NCBI GenBank assembly: GCA_916048095.2
Contig: OU696585.1
Location: forward strand, 5,739,460-5,803,459
Direction: 5' to 3'
DNA length: 64,000 nucleotides
Source: Sacculina carcini
Taxonomy: Eukaryota > Arthropoda > Thecostraca > Sacculinidae
The translations under genes were made by a program, and so were the position numbers. Under the pieces are notes generated by a model. That model was not told the DNA's origin and searched no databases. It was given only the letters and a program-made list of their open reading frames with translations. Below are positions 1-8,968 of the stretch, one piece after another. Position 1 is the stretch's first letter; the number at the start of each line of letters is the position of its first letter.

Positions 1-994
1 CGCATCTGAAACGCTCTCTTGGTGGAGCGAAAATCCGCTTCAGCGGTCGACCCGGGTCGAACCACACCCGTATTTTCCCCTGGAGACCTGTTCTCTTGAT
101 GAGGGAATAACATTGTCGGCGACTGCTCTCACCCAGATACGGTAGTTTGATAAAATATTTGTCTTCCTTGCTTTCAGTTTGCTTGTCTACTCTGATATCT
201 CTAATTGCCTTGTTCTTGCTCCTTTTGATCACATATTCGGGGTAGCCATTTTGTCTAAATCGGTTCTCAATGGTCTTAATGGAAGTCTGAAGTGTCGCCG
301 GTGTAGTGGCTCTTCTCGAAGCCCTCACAAATTCCCCATATGCTATTGCACACTTAGCACTTTTTGGACCATTAGACATCCAAGATGTGATTGAGCCGCT
401 GTGGTGAGGCTTCATGTATACCTCAGATACAAATTTTTCACCGTTGTAGCTGATGCTGCAGTCCAAAAAAGCCAGTCTGCCATTCTTCGGCAGTTCAATA
501 GTAAACTCAATAAAATTTGAGATGGAATTGGCGGTAGCTAGCAACACTGCGGTGTCAATGTCGTCATACCAAGCTACAAATATATCATCGATGTATCTCT
601 TGTATTTGAATGGCCGATGAAATGCCGTTTGAAATTGCTGGTCCAAATAGTCGGCGAATATGATGGCCAGTTGAGGAGCCAGTGGATTTCCCATTGATAA
701 TCCTTCGATCTGTTTATAGAGCTTAGCTCCCTGAATGACGACATCATTTGATATGGCCATATTCACCAAATCAAAAATATCCTCAACCGCCATCTCATGA
801 AACATATCGTCTTTGGACTTGTTGTTAATTAAAAAGTCACGTAACACTTCATCTAGGCCCTTATTGTTGTCATCTGAGCAGCGTGGAATAGTGCCATATA
901 AGTTTTTTATGTCAAGAGAGGCAAACCCCTTTACTCCGCATTGTGGTAGTGTTTTAAGCCACCAATTATATAGCCACACCCATAATTTAGTGAA
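1..994 (-). pseudogene. Penelope-like element reverse transcriptase, N-terminally truncated, running off the left edge
   Basis: Translating the minus strand from 994 gives about 330 uninterrupted codons to the window edge. Motifs seen in order: RT motif A (FASLDIKNLY), motif B (GLSMGNPLAPQ), and catalytic motif C (YKRYIDDIF), followed by a PLE-type region (FLDCSISYNGEKF, then YMKPHHSG). This arrangement is that of Penelope-like retroelements, whose RT is related to telomerase. The fingers region before motif A is missing: a TAA at 995-997 closes the frame, so the copy is 5'-truncated or frameshifted. A GIY-YIG domain would normally follow, beyond the edge. The family call rests on recognised motifs, not on a search. 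Confidence 0.85.
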
Positions 995-1231
995 TTATGT
1001 AAGAGTGACTAGGTAGCGTGTGAAGGCCATGACTTGGGGCATTTTTCAATGATAAATACGCACATTCACACACATTTACACAAACAATAATGTGCAAATA
1101 CGCTTTGCGAAAATGCTTATATCAACAAATTCTAGATATATTTGTTCTTGCGTGTCTTAATGTTTATAATCACTTATATCTACTAAATATGTTGTGTTCT
1201 TGGCTCGTCTTTTTGATGTATTTTATAAAAC

Positions 1232-1270
1232 AGTACTTGATAAAGCCTTGTTGAGGCGAAACGTCGTACT
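1232..1270 (+). ncRNA. Degenerate hammerhead-ribozyme-like motif
   Basis: AGTAC (1232-1236) can pair with GTACT (1266-1270) as stem I, and GCCT (1245-1248) with AGGC (1254-1257) as stem II. GAAA follows at 1258, then CGTC, which would place the cleavage base just before stem I. The expected core CUGANGA appears as TTGATAAA, so at least two core positions are changed and one base is extra. PLEs are known to carry minimal hammerheads in their terminal repeats, which is the context here. The motif is probably inactive and lies opposite in strand to the nearby PLE coding pieces. Confidence 0.35.
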
Positions 1271-1309
1271 AATACATAAATAATTGTGCCCGATGAAGTA
1301 TACTTTTTT

Positions 1310-1313
<4 letters not shown>

Positions 1314-1401
<88 letters not shown>
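1314..1401. repeat. (TA)n microsatellite
   Basis: Pure TA dinucleotide tract of roughly 88 bp. It interrupts the PLE N-terminal reading frame on the minus strand; long Ile-Tyr ORFs through it are artefacts. Confidence 0.97.
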
Positions 1402-1403
<2 letters not shown>

Positions 1404-1558
1404 TCATTCAGACAAACGAGATTAAACTGGATTGCCGCTTTGCAGTTTTCAATCTTCTTCTTTGTCGTCTCGATCGCTCGTGCGAGTTTTTGATGATCGC
1501 TGTTGAGCTTGTGCAGTAATTCGCCGATGTGTAACGTTTCGGAGCAGCCGGTCACCAC
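1402..1558 (-). pseudogene. Penelope-like element N-terminal coiled-coil segment
   Basis: The minus-strand frame reads SETLHIGELLHKL, then QKLARAIETTKKKIENCKAA, then FNLVCLNEN, and runs into the (TA)n tract. A closely similar stretch with the same order occurs on the minus strand at 50650-50790 beside another PLE. The Lys-rich heptad pattern followed by a Cys-Leu segment resembles the N-terminal region that precedes the RT in PLE proteins. Codons for SETL coincide with a CCGAAACGTTA core like that of a hammerhead. The segment lies just downstream of a GIY-YIG C-terminus (1681-1881), as expected for tandem PLE copies. Confidence 0.6.
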
Positions 1559-1680
1559 CCTCAGACAATGTGGTCAACTAAATGCCGTTTGTTCGTTGTC
1601 GAGTGTGTGTTTATATAGGTCGTCAATTGTATGTGTTATTTTCACGCCTCGTGTATGCGCGCGGTGTGCGAAATTCGCAC

Positions 1681-1881
1681 CTATGGTCGATGACGCCTAT
1701 GGCTCACGCTACTGCGCGCCGCCGTTTGTGGCACCTCGCGCATGGGCGCGTCCAGCTCACTGCTTGATGGGGGTCTTTGGGTGGGGAGAACACCATTTTC
1801 CTCCAATTGCACGTTAATTTTTGGGCGCATTGTTGTTATGTAAATTGCTTCCAAAAGTTTCAAGCGCCTGTTGTCAGTTTC
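1681..1881 (-). pseudogene. Penelope-like element GIY-YIG endonuclease, C-terminal end
   Basis: The minus strand encodes RLKLLEAIYITTMRP, then KINVQLEENGVLPTQ. This is the last third of a PLE GIY-YIG domain, including the conserved Glu (LLEA) and Asn (INVQ). A near-identical stretch occurs on the minus strand at 50840-50935. The first part, with the GIY and YIG strands, is absent: the frame is cut at about 1885 by a CAGA-rich tail belonging to the neighbouring repeat. Confidence 0.8.
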
Positions 1882-1941
1882 GTGCGCCAATAGACAAGAC
1901 AGACAGACAGACAGACACACAGAGGATCTCATATTTATATA

Positions 1942-2350
1942 CTAGCATTAAAACCCGCCCGTTGTGCGGAGCAATTCGTAAAATGAAATTCATATTTCAT
2001 TCATAAATATATGGCAAATTAAAATATATAAAGGTAAACTCATATAAATCTTAATCAATTGTAATGTATAAATTTAATTATTTCTATTTTAATTTTGAGA
2101 AAATATTATCCCTCAATCCGCCTCATATAACCCGCCCGTCGTGCGAAATAATTCAAAACACACACACTTAACAAACAGTGGAAATTCTAGTATGTAAACC
2201 AATGGCGGAACAATTCCTACTATGAAATTAATATTCAATTAAAAAATGAAGGGATACAAATTATAAAGAAAAAAGTAAACCAATTAAAAGACTTATCTAA
2301 TAGAAAAGTATAAAGGTGAATATTTTTGTTTTTATTTGCACACAATATTT
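1942..2350 (+). repeat. R1 dispersed repeat copy
   Basis: Starts with CTAGCATTAAAACCCGCCCG and contains the GTGCGGAACAATTC motif recurring across the window. It is preceded by the typical CAGACAGACA...AGAGGATCTC tail of a neighbouring unit. No coding potential. R1 units occur at many other places listed below and form the substrate into which several LTR elements inserted. Confidence 0.8.
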
Positions 2351-2351
2351 C

Positions 2352-2797
2352 CCTCAAATTGTTTATTGAATCATATTTATTTGTGTTGTTGTTACTTATT
2401 GAATCATATTTATATTTATTGTTGGATGTTTCTTTTTTGAATCATATGTATTGTTCTTGATTGTTATTTATTACTTATTTATTAATATTTATTCTTATTT
2501 ATTGATGGCTGTTTTTTAATGAATCACATATTTATTGTTGATTGTTATTATTTATTGAGGAACGTGGGCGGAGTGACATTATGGATTGTTATCGGATGAT
2601 GGTTTATTATTTATTGTTATTTATTTATTATTTTCTTTCCAACTCTCTTTCTAGACTTATTTCTCTTCGAACTCTCTTTCTCTCTTAATCTTTTGGGCGC
2701 TTCCGGTACATGGGGCCACCTTAGGGTGGTAATAGTGCTTGCACTCTTCCCATGCTACTGGATTTGCCTGTAATTAATAATAATAATAATAAAATAT
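2352..2797 (+). mobile_element. 3' end of a non-LTR retrotransposon (family X), 5'-truncated
   Basis: This AT-rich stretch holds repeated TTATTGAATCATATTTAT words, then a conserved block from AACGTGGGCGGAGTGACAT through GGGGCCACCTTAGGGTGGTA, and ends in a (TAA)n tail at about 2780-2797. The same sequence occurs inverted at 59645-60430, where it follows the C-terminal coding end of a non-LTR element, and its last 80 bp again at 60866-60955. That identifies it as the 3' UTR and tail of a retrotransposon mobilised by target-primed reverse transcription. Confidence 0.8.
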
Positions 2798-3257
2798 CAT
2801 CATATTTAAGCCCGTCGTACGTAAAAATTCAGAACTCAAACACGAAATAATGAATAATTATTAAAAATGAAGCATTTTCATCAGGATGTTTCCAAAATAT
2901 ATCTATAAGTTAAAATCATTTGCACAAGTACTAATATACTTTTAGCAGTATAATATTTACCGCCAAAAAATCATATACATACATTCATATACATTTATAT
3001 AATATTAACATTTATACATACATAATATTCCGCATTCATATTAAACCGAATATATCCTGACCCAATCCTACCAAACCCAACCCAACCATCCCATCTTATC
3101 ATATATCATCTCATCCCCTCTTAGTATCAAACACGCGGCCAACCAATAATTGTCTCGCAGCCCGCCAATATAATATAGAAGCCAAACTGTAAGCCAGATT
3201 AATTCACATTTACTGTATAATGCGATTTAATTATATATTATTTAAAATAAGTTCTCA
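2798..3257. other. AT-rich noncoding stretch with R1-like debris
   Basis: No gene is visible. It contains scattered R1-type words (CCCGTCGTACG at about 2812, CTCTTAGTATCAAACACGCGG near 3117) also found at 15770-15830, so it is decayed repeat sequence. Confidence 0.6.
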
Positions 3258-3631
3258 TCTAGCATTTAAACCCGCCCGTCGTGCGGAACAATTAATAAAA
3301 CTAAGGATATCAATTGAAAAGTCTAAATGTAATGACTTTTAGTTTAATTTTGACAAAATATTTCCCCTCATCCCGCCACATATTTAAACCCACCCGTCGT
3401 GCTGAATATTTCAGAACTCGAACACGATTTGTTCTGGATCTTGAAGTCAACTCCGTTAGTTTTGTATATGAATTCATTCTACACGGTGAAATTGAACTTT
3501 CTATTGTCTATAGTTGCTGCCCGCTGGACATTTTTATTTCATAAGCATGATCCATCGCTTCTTTCACGTTTAAAGCCCCTGATCTATACCATTGAGCCAG
3601 CGGAATTATGTCACCTCGTATTCAAGCATAC
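3258..3631 (+). repeat. R1 repeat copy, split by LTR element A
   Basis: An R1 unit from CTAGCATTTAAACCCGCCCG through CTCGTATTCAAGCATAC. The unit normally continues with CATACACAGACAGACAG; here that continuation appears at 7460 beyond element A. The five bases CATAC (3627-3631) are repeated at 7460-7464, marking the target-site duplication of element A. Confidence 0.85.
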
Positions 3632-4478
3632 TGTATTTTAATGTAAGCACGAAAAATATAAGAACAATAAAGCACAATTCCACACGATCACACCGCAACA
3701 CAATGCACTAAATACTACTCTCTCCACCGAACAACACTCTAAACCAGTGGTCCCCAGCCCCCGGGCCGAGGACCGGTACCGGTCCGTGGGTCGTTTGGTG
3801 CCGGGCCGCACAGAAATAATAAATGACTTACATTGCTTCCGTTTAAATTGATTTCGGAATCTGAACGATGTTTTATTTTGAAAAATTACACGATTCTCAG
3901 TAACATCCGTCTATGTCACTTTTGACGCAGGTCAAGGCGCTCTTCTCGGTCACGTGAAACCCAGGAGCCAGCAAATTGAGTAAAAAACAAACGTCTTTGG
4001 AAAGTTTCTTTGCGAAGGGGAAAAGGCCCAGCCATGAGACAGAAGAGGAGCCTACGACTTCCAAGAAAAAGAAAGCTACATTTAATAGACAATATCAGGA
4101 GTCCTACTTAAAATACGGATTTATCCCAACAGGCCGACACCTCGAAGGCCGGTCCCTGAAAATATTGTCTGACATTAAACCGGTCCGTGGCGCAAAAAAG
4201 GTTGGGGACCGCTGCTCTAAACCACTGCACAAACACCACACTCTCACTTCACCAGTAACGCACCGCCCAACATGCACGAGCGACCGTTGACTCCGGGCGG
4301 ATACCACCCGCGCATGCACTCACTCACAGCTCGCGCTTATGCAACGCAGCTACCTCCGCGCGCGCATACAACAATGCAGACAAGATCACACTCTCCCGCA
4401 CACACAAATACATACGCACGCACGCACAATTATATATTATACAAACGCACCAATACAATTGATAATAAACACAATACA
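3632..4478 (-). repeat. 3' LTR of element A, interrupted by a hAT element
   Basis: Apart from the hAT insertion at 3745-4214 and its duplicated 8 bp, this LTR aligns nearly base for base with 7092-7459. It starts TGTATTTTAATG and ends ACACAATACA. On the element strand the purine tract preceding it reads ATCAGGGGGATA (4479-4490), a good polypurine tract for plus-strand priming. Confidence 0.92.
3745..4214 (+). mobile_element. Internally deleted hAT transposon (470 bp)
   Basis: The termini are imperfect inverted repeats: CAGTGGTCCCCAGCC at the left, and the right end reads CAGCGGTCCCCAACC on the opposite strand. An 8-bp target duplication, CTCTAAAC, flanks it (3737-3744 and 4215-4222), the hallmark of hAT elements. 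From 3976 it encodes the start of a ZBED/hAT-type transposase (KKQTSLESFFAKGKR, then RQYQESYLKYGF), after which the frame jumps into the 3' end. It is therefore a deletion derivative. The insertion lies in one LTR of element A only, so it postdates that element. Confidence 0.93.
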
Positions 4479-4532
4479 TATCCCCCTGATTATAAGAATC
4501 ACTATGCCCGATTATAATTATACACAACATAA

Positions 4533-5061
4533 TCATTGAACCGCGCCGGACGCTGACTCTGTCGCTGTCACTGACTTGTCCTGTTTCAACCAATGACCAG
4601 GCACACGAGTCAGACAATCTGCCTTATTTTTCTCAGACGCCACCTTCATTACTTCAACCGTCAGGTCGTACTCGTCTAACAATCCACCGATGATCTCTAG
4701 TCGGTGCCTGATCAACAACTCACTACAGGCAGTTGTCCTGACACGTTGTTTTGCCGTTAGAAGTCCTCTGAGCCATAAATGCACCGTGGATGAATCTGTG
4801 AAAAGCCGTATTTTTCGAAATTTGAGCTTAATTGCTAGACCAAGCCCCTTTATCACGGCCTCTAGCTCACTGAGGTTTATGTGGTGGCCGTCCCTTCTCA
4901 ACCAGCAAGCATCCTCCACTGTCTCGCCATTTACCTCAACCAACGCACAAATGGCAATGCTGCTGGCGTCCACCCATACATTCGCCAAATCATCATCGAT
5001 CTTCCATACGCCTCTCACGGGATCGCTATGCTGCAGTTTCGACATCACCTCGTTCACATGA
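4533..5061 (-). pseudogene. Element A RNase H domain
   Basis: The minus-strand frame of about 174 codons shows the RNase H pattern of retroelement pol proteins: VWVDASSIAICALVEVNG (first Asp), HINLSELEAVIKGLGL (Glu), LFTDSSTVHLWL (Asp), and NKADCLTRVP near the end (last Asp). It digests the RNA strand of RNA:DNA hybrids during reverse transcription. It is in a different frame from the RT (5258-5809), so a frameshift or small deletion separates them. The ORF stops 54 bp before the 3' LTR. Confidence 0.88.
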
Positions 5062-5257
5062 CTATTGATTGGGGAGTCACAAATCAGTTCGTCTCAGCTG
5101 TTTGTCGCTTCGGATGCAAGTCGCTTTATGTACGAAGCGGCAACTCGCAACCAGCCACCGACAGGATAATGCGACACCAAAGTACTACACAAAGAAAACA
5201 CGACTCGTCTCGTGAGCTGTTGCGGACACTCACCCACGGCATTGTCCCTGTTCCACA

Positions 5258-5809
5258 TCAGCTTGCCAGACTCTGATAAAAAACGTGTACGCCGAGCACA
5301 CGGGTTCCGTCAGAGAGCTTTTGAATTTCCTTCAATTCAAGACCGTACTTGGCAAAGTGCTCCTTCACTGCTTCGGGTGACACAATGTTTCCATCAATTA
5401 GGACATCGCCAACATATGTGTCACGTCTTACCTGGTAGTTTTGTGCCATCACCGAGTCGACCACCGTGTGCATGATCATGGGCGCCTCACTCAACCCGAA
5501 TCCAAGCCTGGTTAAGTAGTACAGCACACCATTGAACTTTACCGTCTGGAAAGGCCACAACAAACTGTCCACTGATATCTGCAGGTAGGCTTTCTTGAGG
5601 TCCATGATAAACACATTGTCTCCCTTCATCCGCCATTCCCTCAGCCTCTCATTGCATACATGAGCATCTGCAGAACGAGTGTCAATGTGTTTATTTAATT
5701 CTCGTAAATCGAGGACCGGTCTCACTTTGTTCTTGTTCTTCTGGGTCACTGCCATCAGAGGAATTAAACAGTGAGCAGGCCCATGTACACTCTCATCATA
5801 AGGAGTCAA
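5258..5809 (-). pseudogene. Element A reverse transcriptase with a mutated catalytic motif
   Basis: Motifs in order: VRPVLDLRELNKHI, FIMDLKKAYLQI (motif A Asp), LWPFQTVKFNGVLYYLTRLG, FGLSEAP (motif B), then DTYVGDVLID where YVDD is expected. The second motif C Asp position reads Gly-Asp, so one catalytic aspartate is lost. A single in-frame TAG (5810-5812) separates it from the protease segment. The lineage (LWPxQTV...LTRxGFGL) is the same as the RT piece at 47310-47598. Confidence 0.88.
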
Positions 5810-6400
5810 CTATTTGTTGCTGATCCACTCAGTGATCTCCCTGTCAAATGCCTCCTTGGCGTGTTGCCTCACATGATACTGTGCAGTTTCGTTTGTCAAA
5901 CGATGCGGCTCGTGGTCGTCAAGCCACTTCCACTTGCAAGTCCACATGTTTTTAGCTGCATCAAACCGTGCCTCATGCCCAGGTTTTGACTCAACAATGT
6001 CACCAGCCGCAGCACAGTATGCGGCCTTGGCACTCACTTGAAAACGCACCCTACCGTCAGCACGTACACAAACATCCCCCAGCGCTGATATGGCGTTCAT
6101 TCCCAGAATCGCATCATATCCCATTGGCTTGTGCTGCACAACGAGGTCTTTCACCACAACTGACTGTTCCTCGACACTCACACAACATTCACCAACACCC
6201 GAACAGTCAAAGCTCATGCCACCCAGAGTATGCACATGAGTCGTTACTGGTGTCCATGTTTTACAAACACCACTCCACACAATACAGCGAGAACAACCGG
6301 TATCAACAATCACACAAGACTCACGTTCATCAATATACACAGTGACTGAAGGAAGCGCCTCATTGCTCACTGAGGAGAGGGTGCTGGCGCTGACGAACCC
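5810..6400 (-). pseudogene. Element A retropepsin and protease-RT linker
   Basis: The frame contains SCVIVDTGCSRCIV, an aspartic protease active site of the D-T-G type, and later GYDAILGMNAI, the usual second conserved block. This enzyme cleaves gag-pol. The frame is offset relative to the gag frame that contains the second zinc knuckle, consistent with gag-pol overlap and frameshift expression. It ends at the TAG at 5810. Confidence 0.85.
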
Positions 6401-7069
6401 TCTCCTTCCTCGTTTCCCTGGCAGTCCTTCGCCATGTGACCCAATTTGGAACAATTAAAACATCGTATCCGATATTTCCTTTTTGGGGCACTCTCTACTC
6501 AAATGACCAGTCTGGTTGCAAATATAGCATTTTCGAGGTGAAAGCGACCCGGCATTGGCGGCTAGACAGTTTGGTGGATTTTTTGTCGTTTGTAACACCA
6601 TGCGAGTTCTGCTCGTAATATCACTCAACGACAGAGACTCTGACACTGTGCTGGCACGATTACTGGTCGCCACGTGCTCGGGTAGACCCTTTAAAAATGC
6701 ACATATCAGCAGATTATCGGATACGCCACCGAATGAAACTGCGAGTTTTTTCAATTCTGGCAAATATACGTCAGGCGACTCACCTTCTTGTAGACGACGA
6801 CTGGTGAAGAGGGCGCATGCACGGAATCTGTCCACTCCAAACGCCGAGAACAAAGCCCTGCGAGTCCCTTTCGCACAACGGCGAAGTTCATCAGGCAGTT
6901 GGGACCACAAAACAAACGCGCCTTTTGAGAGACGCAGTGGCACTACGCTCATCACATCGACGCCTTTGAGCTGACACATCATATCCGTGCGAGTCCACCA
7001 TTCCACAATGTCACTCTGACCATCAAATTCTGGCATCACGCGAGCGTCGAAACCACATGAAGACTCCAT
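6372..7069 (-). pseudogene. Element A gag with two zinc knuckles
   Basis: The start is the Met at 7069 (MESSCGFDARVMPEFDG), only 22 bp after the 5' LTR. The protein has a capsid-like helical part (PEFDGQSDIVEWW...), then zinc knuckle CYICNQTGHLSREC (CX2CX4HX4C). After a 1-bp shift inside a CCCCAAAAA run, a second knuckle CFNCSKLGHMAKDC follows at about 6470-6430, ending SSAPAPSPQ. Gag packages the element RNA. The shift between the two knuckles is most simply a one-base insertion. Confidence 0.85.
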
Positions 7070-7079
7070 TTTTCGGAAT

Positions 7080-7091
7080 GGCCGGTTAGCT
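7080..7091 (-). promoter_or_regulatory. Element A primer-binding site matching a tRNA 5' end
   Basis: The plus strand reads GGCCGGTTAGCT directly against the 5' LTR. This equals nucleotides 1-12 of metazoan tRNA-Ile as I know it, so the element RNA here is complementary to the tRNA 5' end. A usual site would begin TGG, complementary to the tRNA 3' CCA end; none is adjacent. Element B shows the same geometry with tRNA-Phe at 47587-47598. Confidence 0.6.
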
Positions 7092-7459
7092 TGTATTTGA
7101 ATGTAAGCACGAAAAATATAAGAACAAGAAAGCACAATTCCACACGATCACACCGCAACACAATGCACTAAATACTACTCTCTCCACCGAACAACACTCT
7201 GAACCACTGCACAAACACCACACTCTCACTTTACCAGTAACGCACCGCCCAACATGCACGAGCGACCGTTGACTCCGGGCGGATACCACCCGCGCATGCA
7301 CTCACTCACAGCTCGTGCTTATGCAACGCAGCTACCTCGCGCGCGCATACAACAATGCAGACAAGATCACACTCTCCCGCACACACAAATACATATGCAC
7401 GCGCGCACAATTATATATAATACAAACACACCAATACAATCGATAATAAACACAATACA
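7092..7459 (-). repeat. 5' LTR of element A
   Basis: 368 bp from TGTATTTGAATG to ACACAATACA, matching 3632-4478 without the hAT. It is followed by CATAC (7460-7464), the target duplication, and then by the rest of the interrupted R1 unit (ACACACAGATAATTTA). Confidence 0.92.
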
Positions 7460-8362
7460 CATACACACACAGATAATTTATTATAAATATATATAGATTT
7501 AAAGTCGTCCGTCGTGCGGAACAATTCATAAACTATATTCATATTCAATCCATAAAAGAAAATGAATACAAATTTAAAAGCAAACAAATTAACCTGTAAA
7601 TAGGTTAACTAAAAGCAAAGTCCAAATATGGATGTTTTTATTTTATTTTGACAAAAAATTATCCCTCAACCAGGCTTTGTATTGTGTTATGAAGCAACAC
7701 GGAAATTGCAATTTTCGAATATATATATTATTCAACAAAGGCTTACACCAATAACAATATTAGAACGCTCTCATCACACCAAAACACTCACAAGTACCAC
7801 ACTACTCAAAATCTCTTGTCACCTTGTCGCTAACGCGCAGCGTATGACGCCTCAATTATTATTTACAATTATGCCACCTCACACGCTTCATATTTAAACC
7901 TGCCCGTCGTGCGGAATAATTACAAATTCAGACACAGAACAATGAAATTTGTCCAAAAAAAATTATCGTAATGTTTCCAAAATGTATTTATAAATTAACA
8001 TCATCTAGCATTGAAACCCTCCCGCTTAGCGGAACAATTACAACAAAAATTAAAATATATATTGAATTCATTCAATTAAACTAATACAAATTACAAAATT
8101 AAAAAAGCAAACCCATAAAAAGTCTTAACCAATGGACAAGTCTAAATATGAATGTGTTTATGTTAGATGTGGCAAAATATTTTCCCTCGAACAGCCTCAT
8201 ATTTAAACCCGCCCGTCGTGCAGAACGATTAAAATAGTATAATGAATCAAATGTAACGGTGAAAATTATATTTTGTGATGTTGATTTTCGTCGTTCGGCT
8301 AATCGTGATGTATTGATAGTTCCTCTTGATGTTGTGGCCGCGATAACAAGTAATGATCACCC
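7460..8362 (+). repeat. R1 fragments
   Basis: Consecutive partial R1 units, each recognisable by GTCGTGCGGAA-type cores at about 7508, 7905, 8030 (variant CCCGCTTAGCGG) and 8212, with TTTGACAAAA...CCCTCAACC linkers. No coding sequence recognised. The stretch 8260-8460 is open on the plus strand but matches nothing I know. Confidence 0.75.
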
Positions 8363-8968
8363 AGTCGAAGTTGAATTTTATATTTTCAGCAATCAGTCAA
8401 TCTACCTTAAAGCTATTCTTATATCTAATGAATTAATTACGGCTTGCCTGAGTGGGTGGTGAGTCCTACCTCGCACGTCGATAGTCCAACTAGACCAAGC
8501 CAACTGACCCACCAACAACCACAGCCCAAGCACCGCCCAAGCAGAGCCCAAGTACCACCCAAGCACCACCAAAACAAGCATTTTTATTCTTAGTAACCCT
8601 GGTTTATATACCCACGAACACATGTCGTTGGCATCATACACCACAAACAATGTCAGTTGGCCAAACAGCGCGAAATACACAACCGGGACACAAGCTATTT
8701 CTAAACATGTTCTGACTGTACATACGCGTGTTACCACGACCTGCTCAGCCAAGTCAGACACACAAAAAAGATAATTAATCAACGGTCACACGTTGCCAAG
8801 CATATCAGGCGCAGTGTACTAATGACGCCACCCTAACACATAAATTAGCCTAACGACAGCTGCACAAGCAGGCCGCGAACGAACGCGAAAGTAAACTGAG
8901 AGAAAGAGAGAGAAAACCGAGTAAACTCATAGATAGAAAACTGGTCTGATTATAACTTTGTTATATCA
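8363..8968 (-). repeat. Element E left long direct repeat
   Basis: Nearly the same sequence as 10943-11548, with scattered substitutions and small indels in the CCCAAGCACC-rich part. It includes the block GTTTATATACCCACGAACAC and ends GTTATATCA. Confidence 0.85.

Larger units (their letters stand above)
3632..7459 (-). mobile_element. LTR element A: Gypsy-lineage retrotransposon lacking integrase
   Basis: The LTRs are 3632-4478 (369 bp once the inserted hAT is removed) and 7092-7459 (368 bp). Both run TG to CA in plus orientation and are flanked by the 5-bp duplication CATAC. The internal part encodes, on the minus strand, gag with zinc knuckles, protease, RT and RNase H. The RNase H ends 54 bp before the 3' LTR, so no integrase is encoded. 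Several stops and frameshifts make this copy non-autonomous. The LTRs are very rich in CA on the plus strand, as in families B, C and D of this window. Confidence 0.92.

Noticed and set aside
1284..1519. ORFs of Ile-Tyr repeats across the (TA)n tract
   Set aside because: They are translations of a dinucleotide microsatellite, not genes. The same holds for 18289-18669 and 50478-50715 in the repeat part.
7080..7091. tRNA genes next to the LTRs of elements A and B
   Set aside because: Only the first 12 nt of a tRNA are present; the rest of a cloverleaf is absent, so these are primer sites or chance matches, not tRNA genes.
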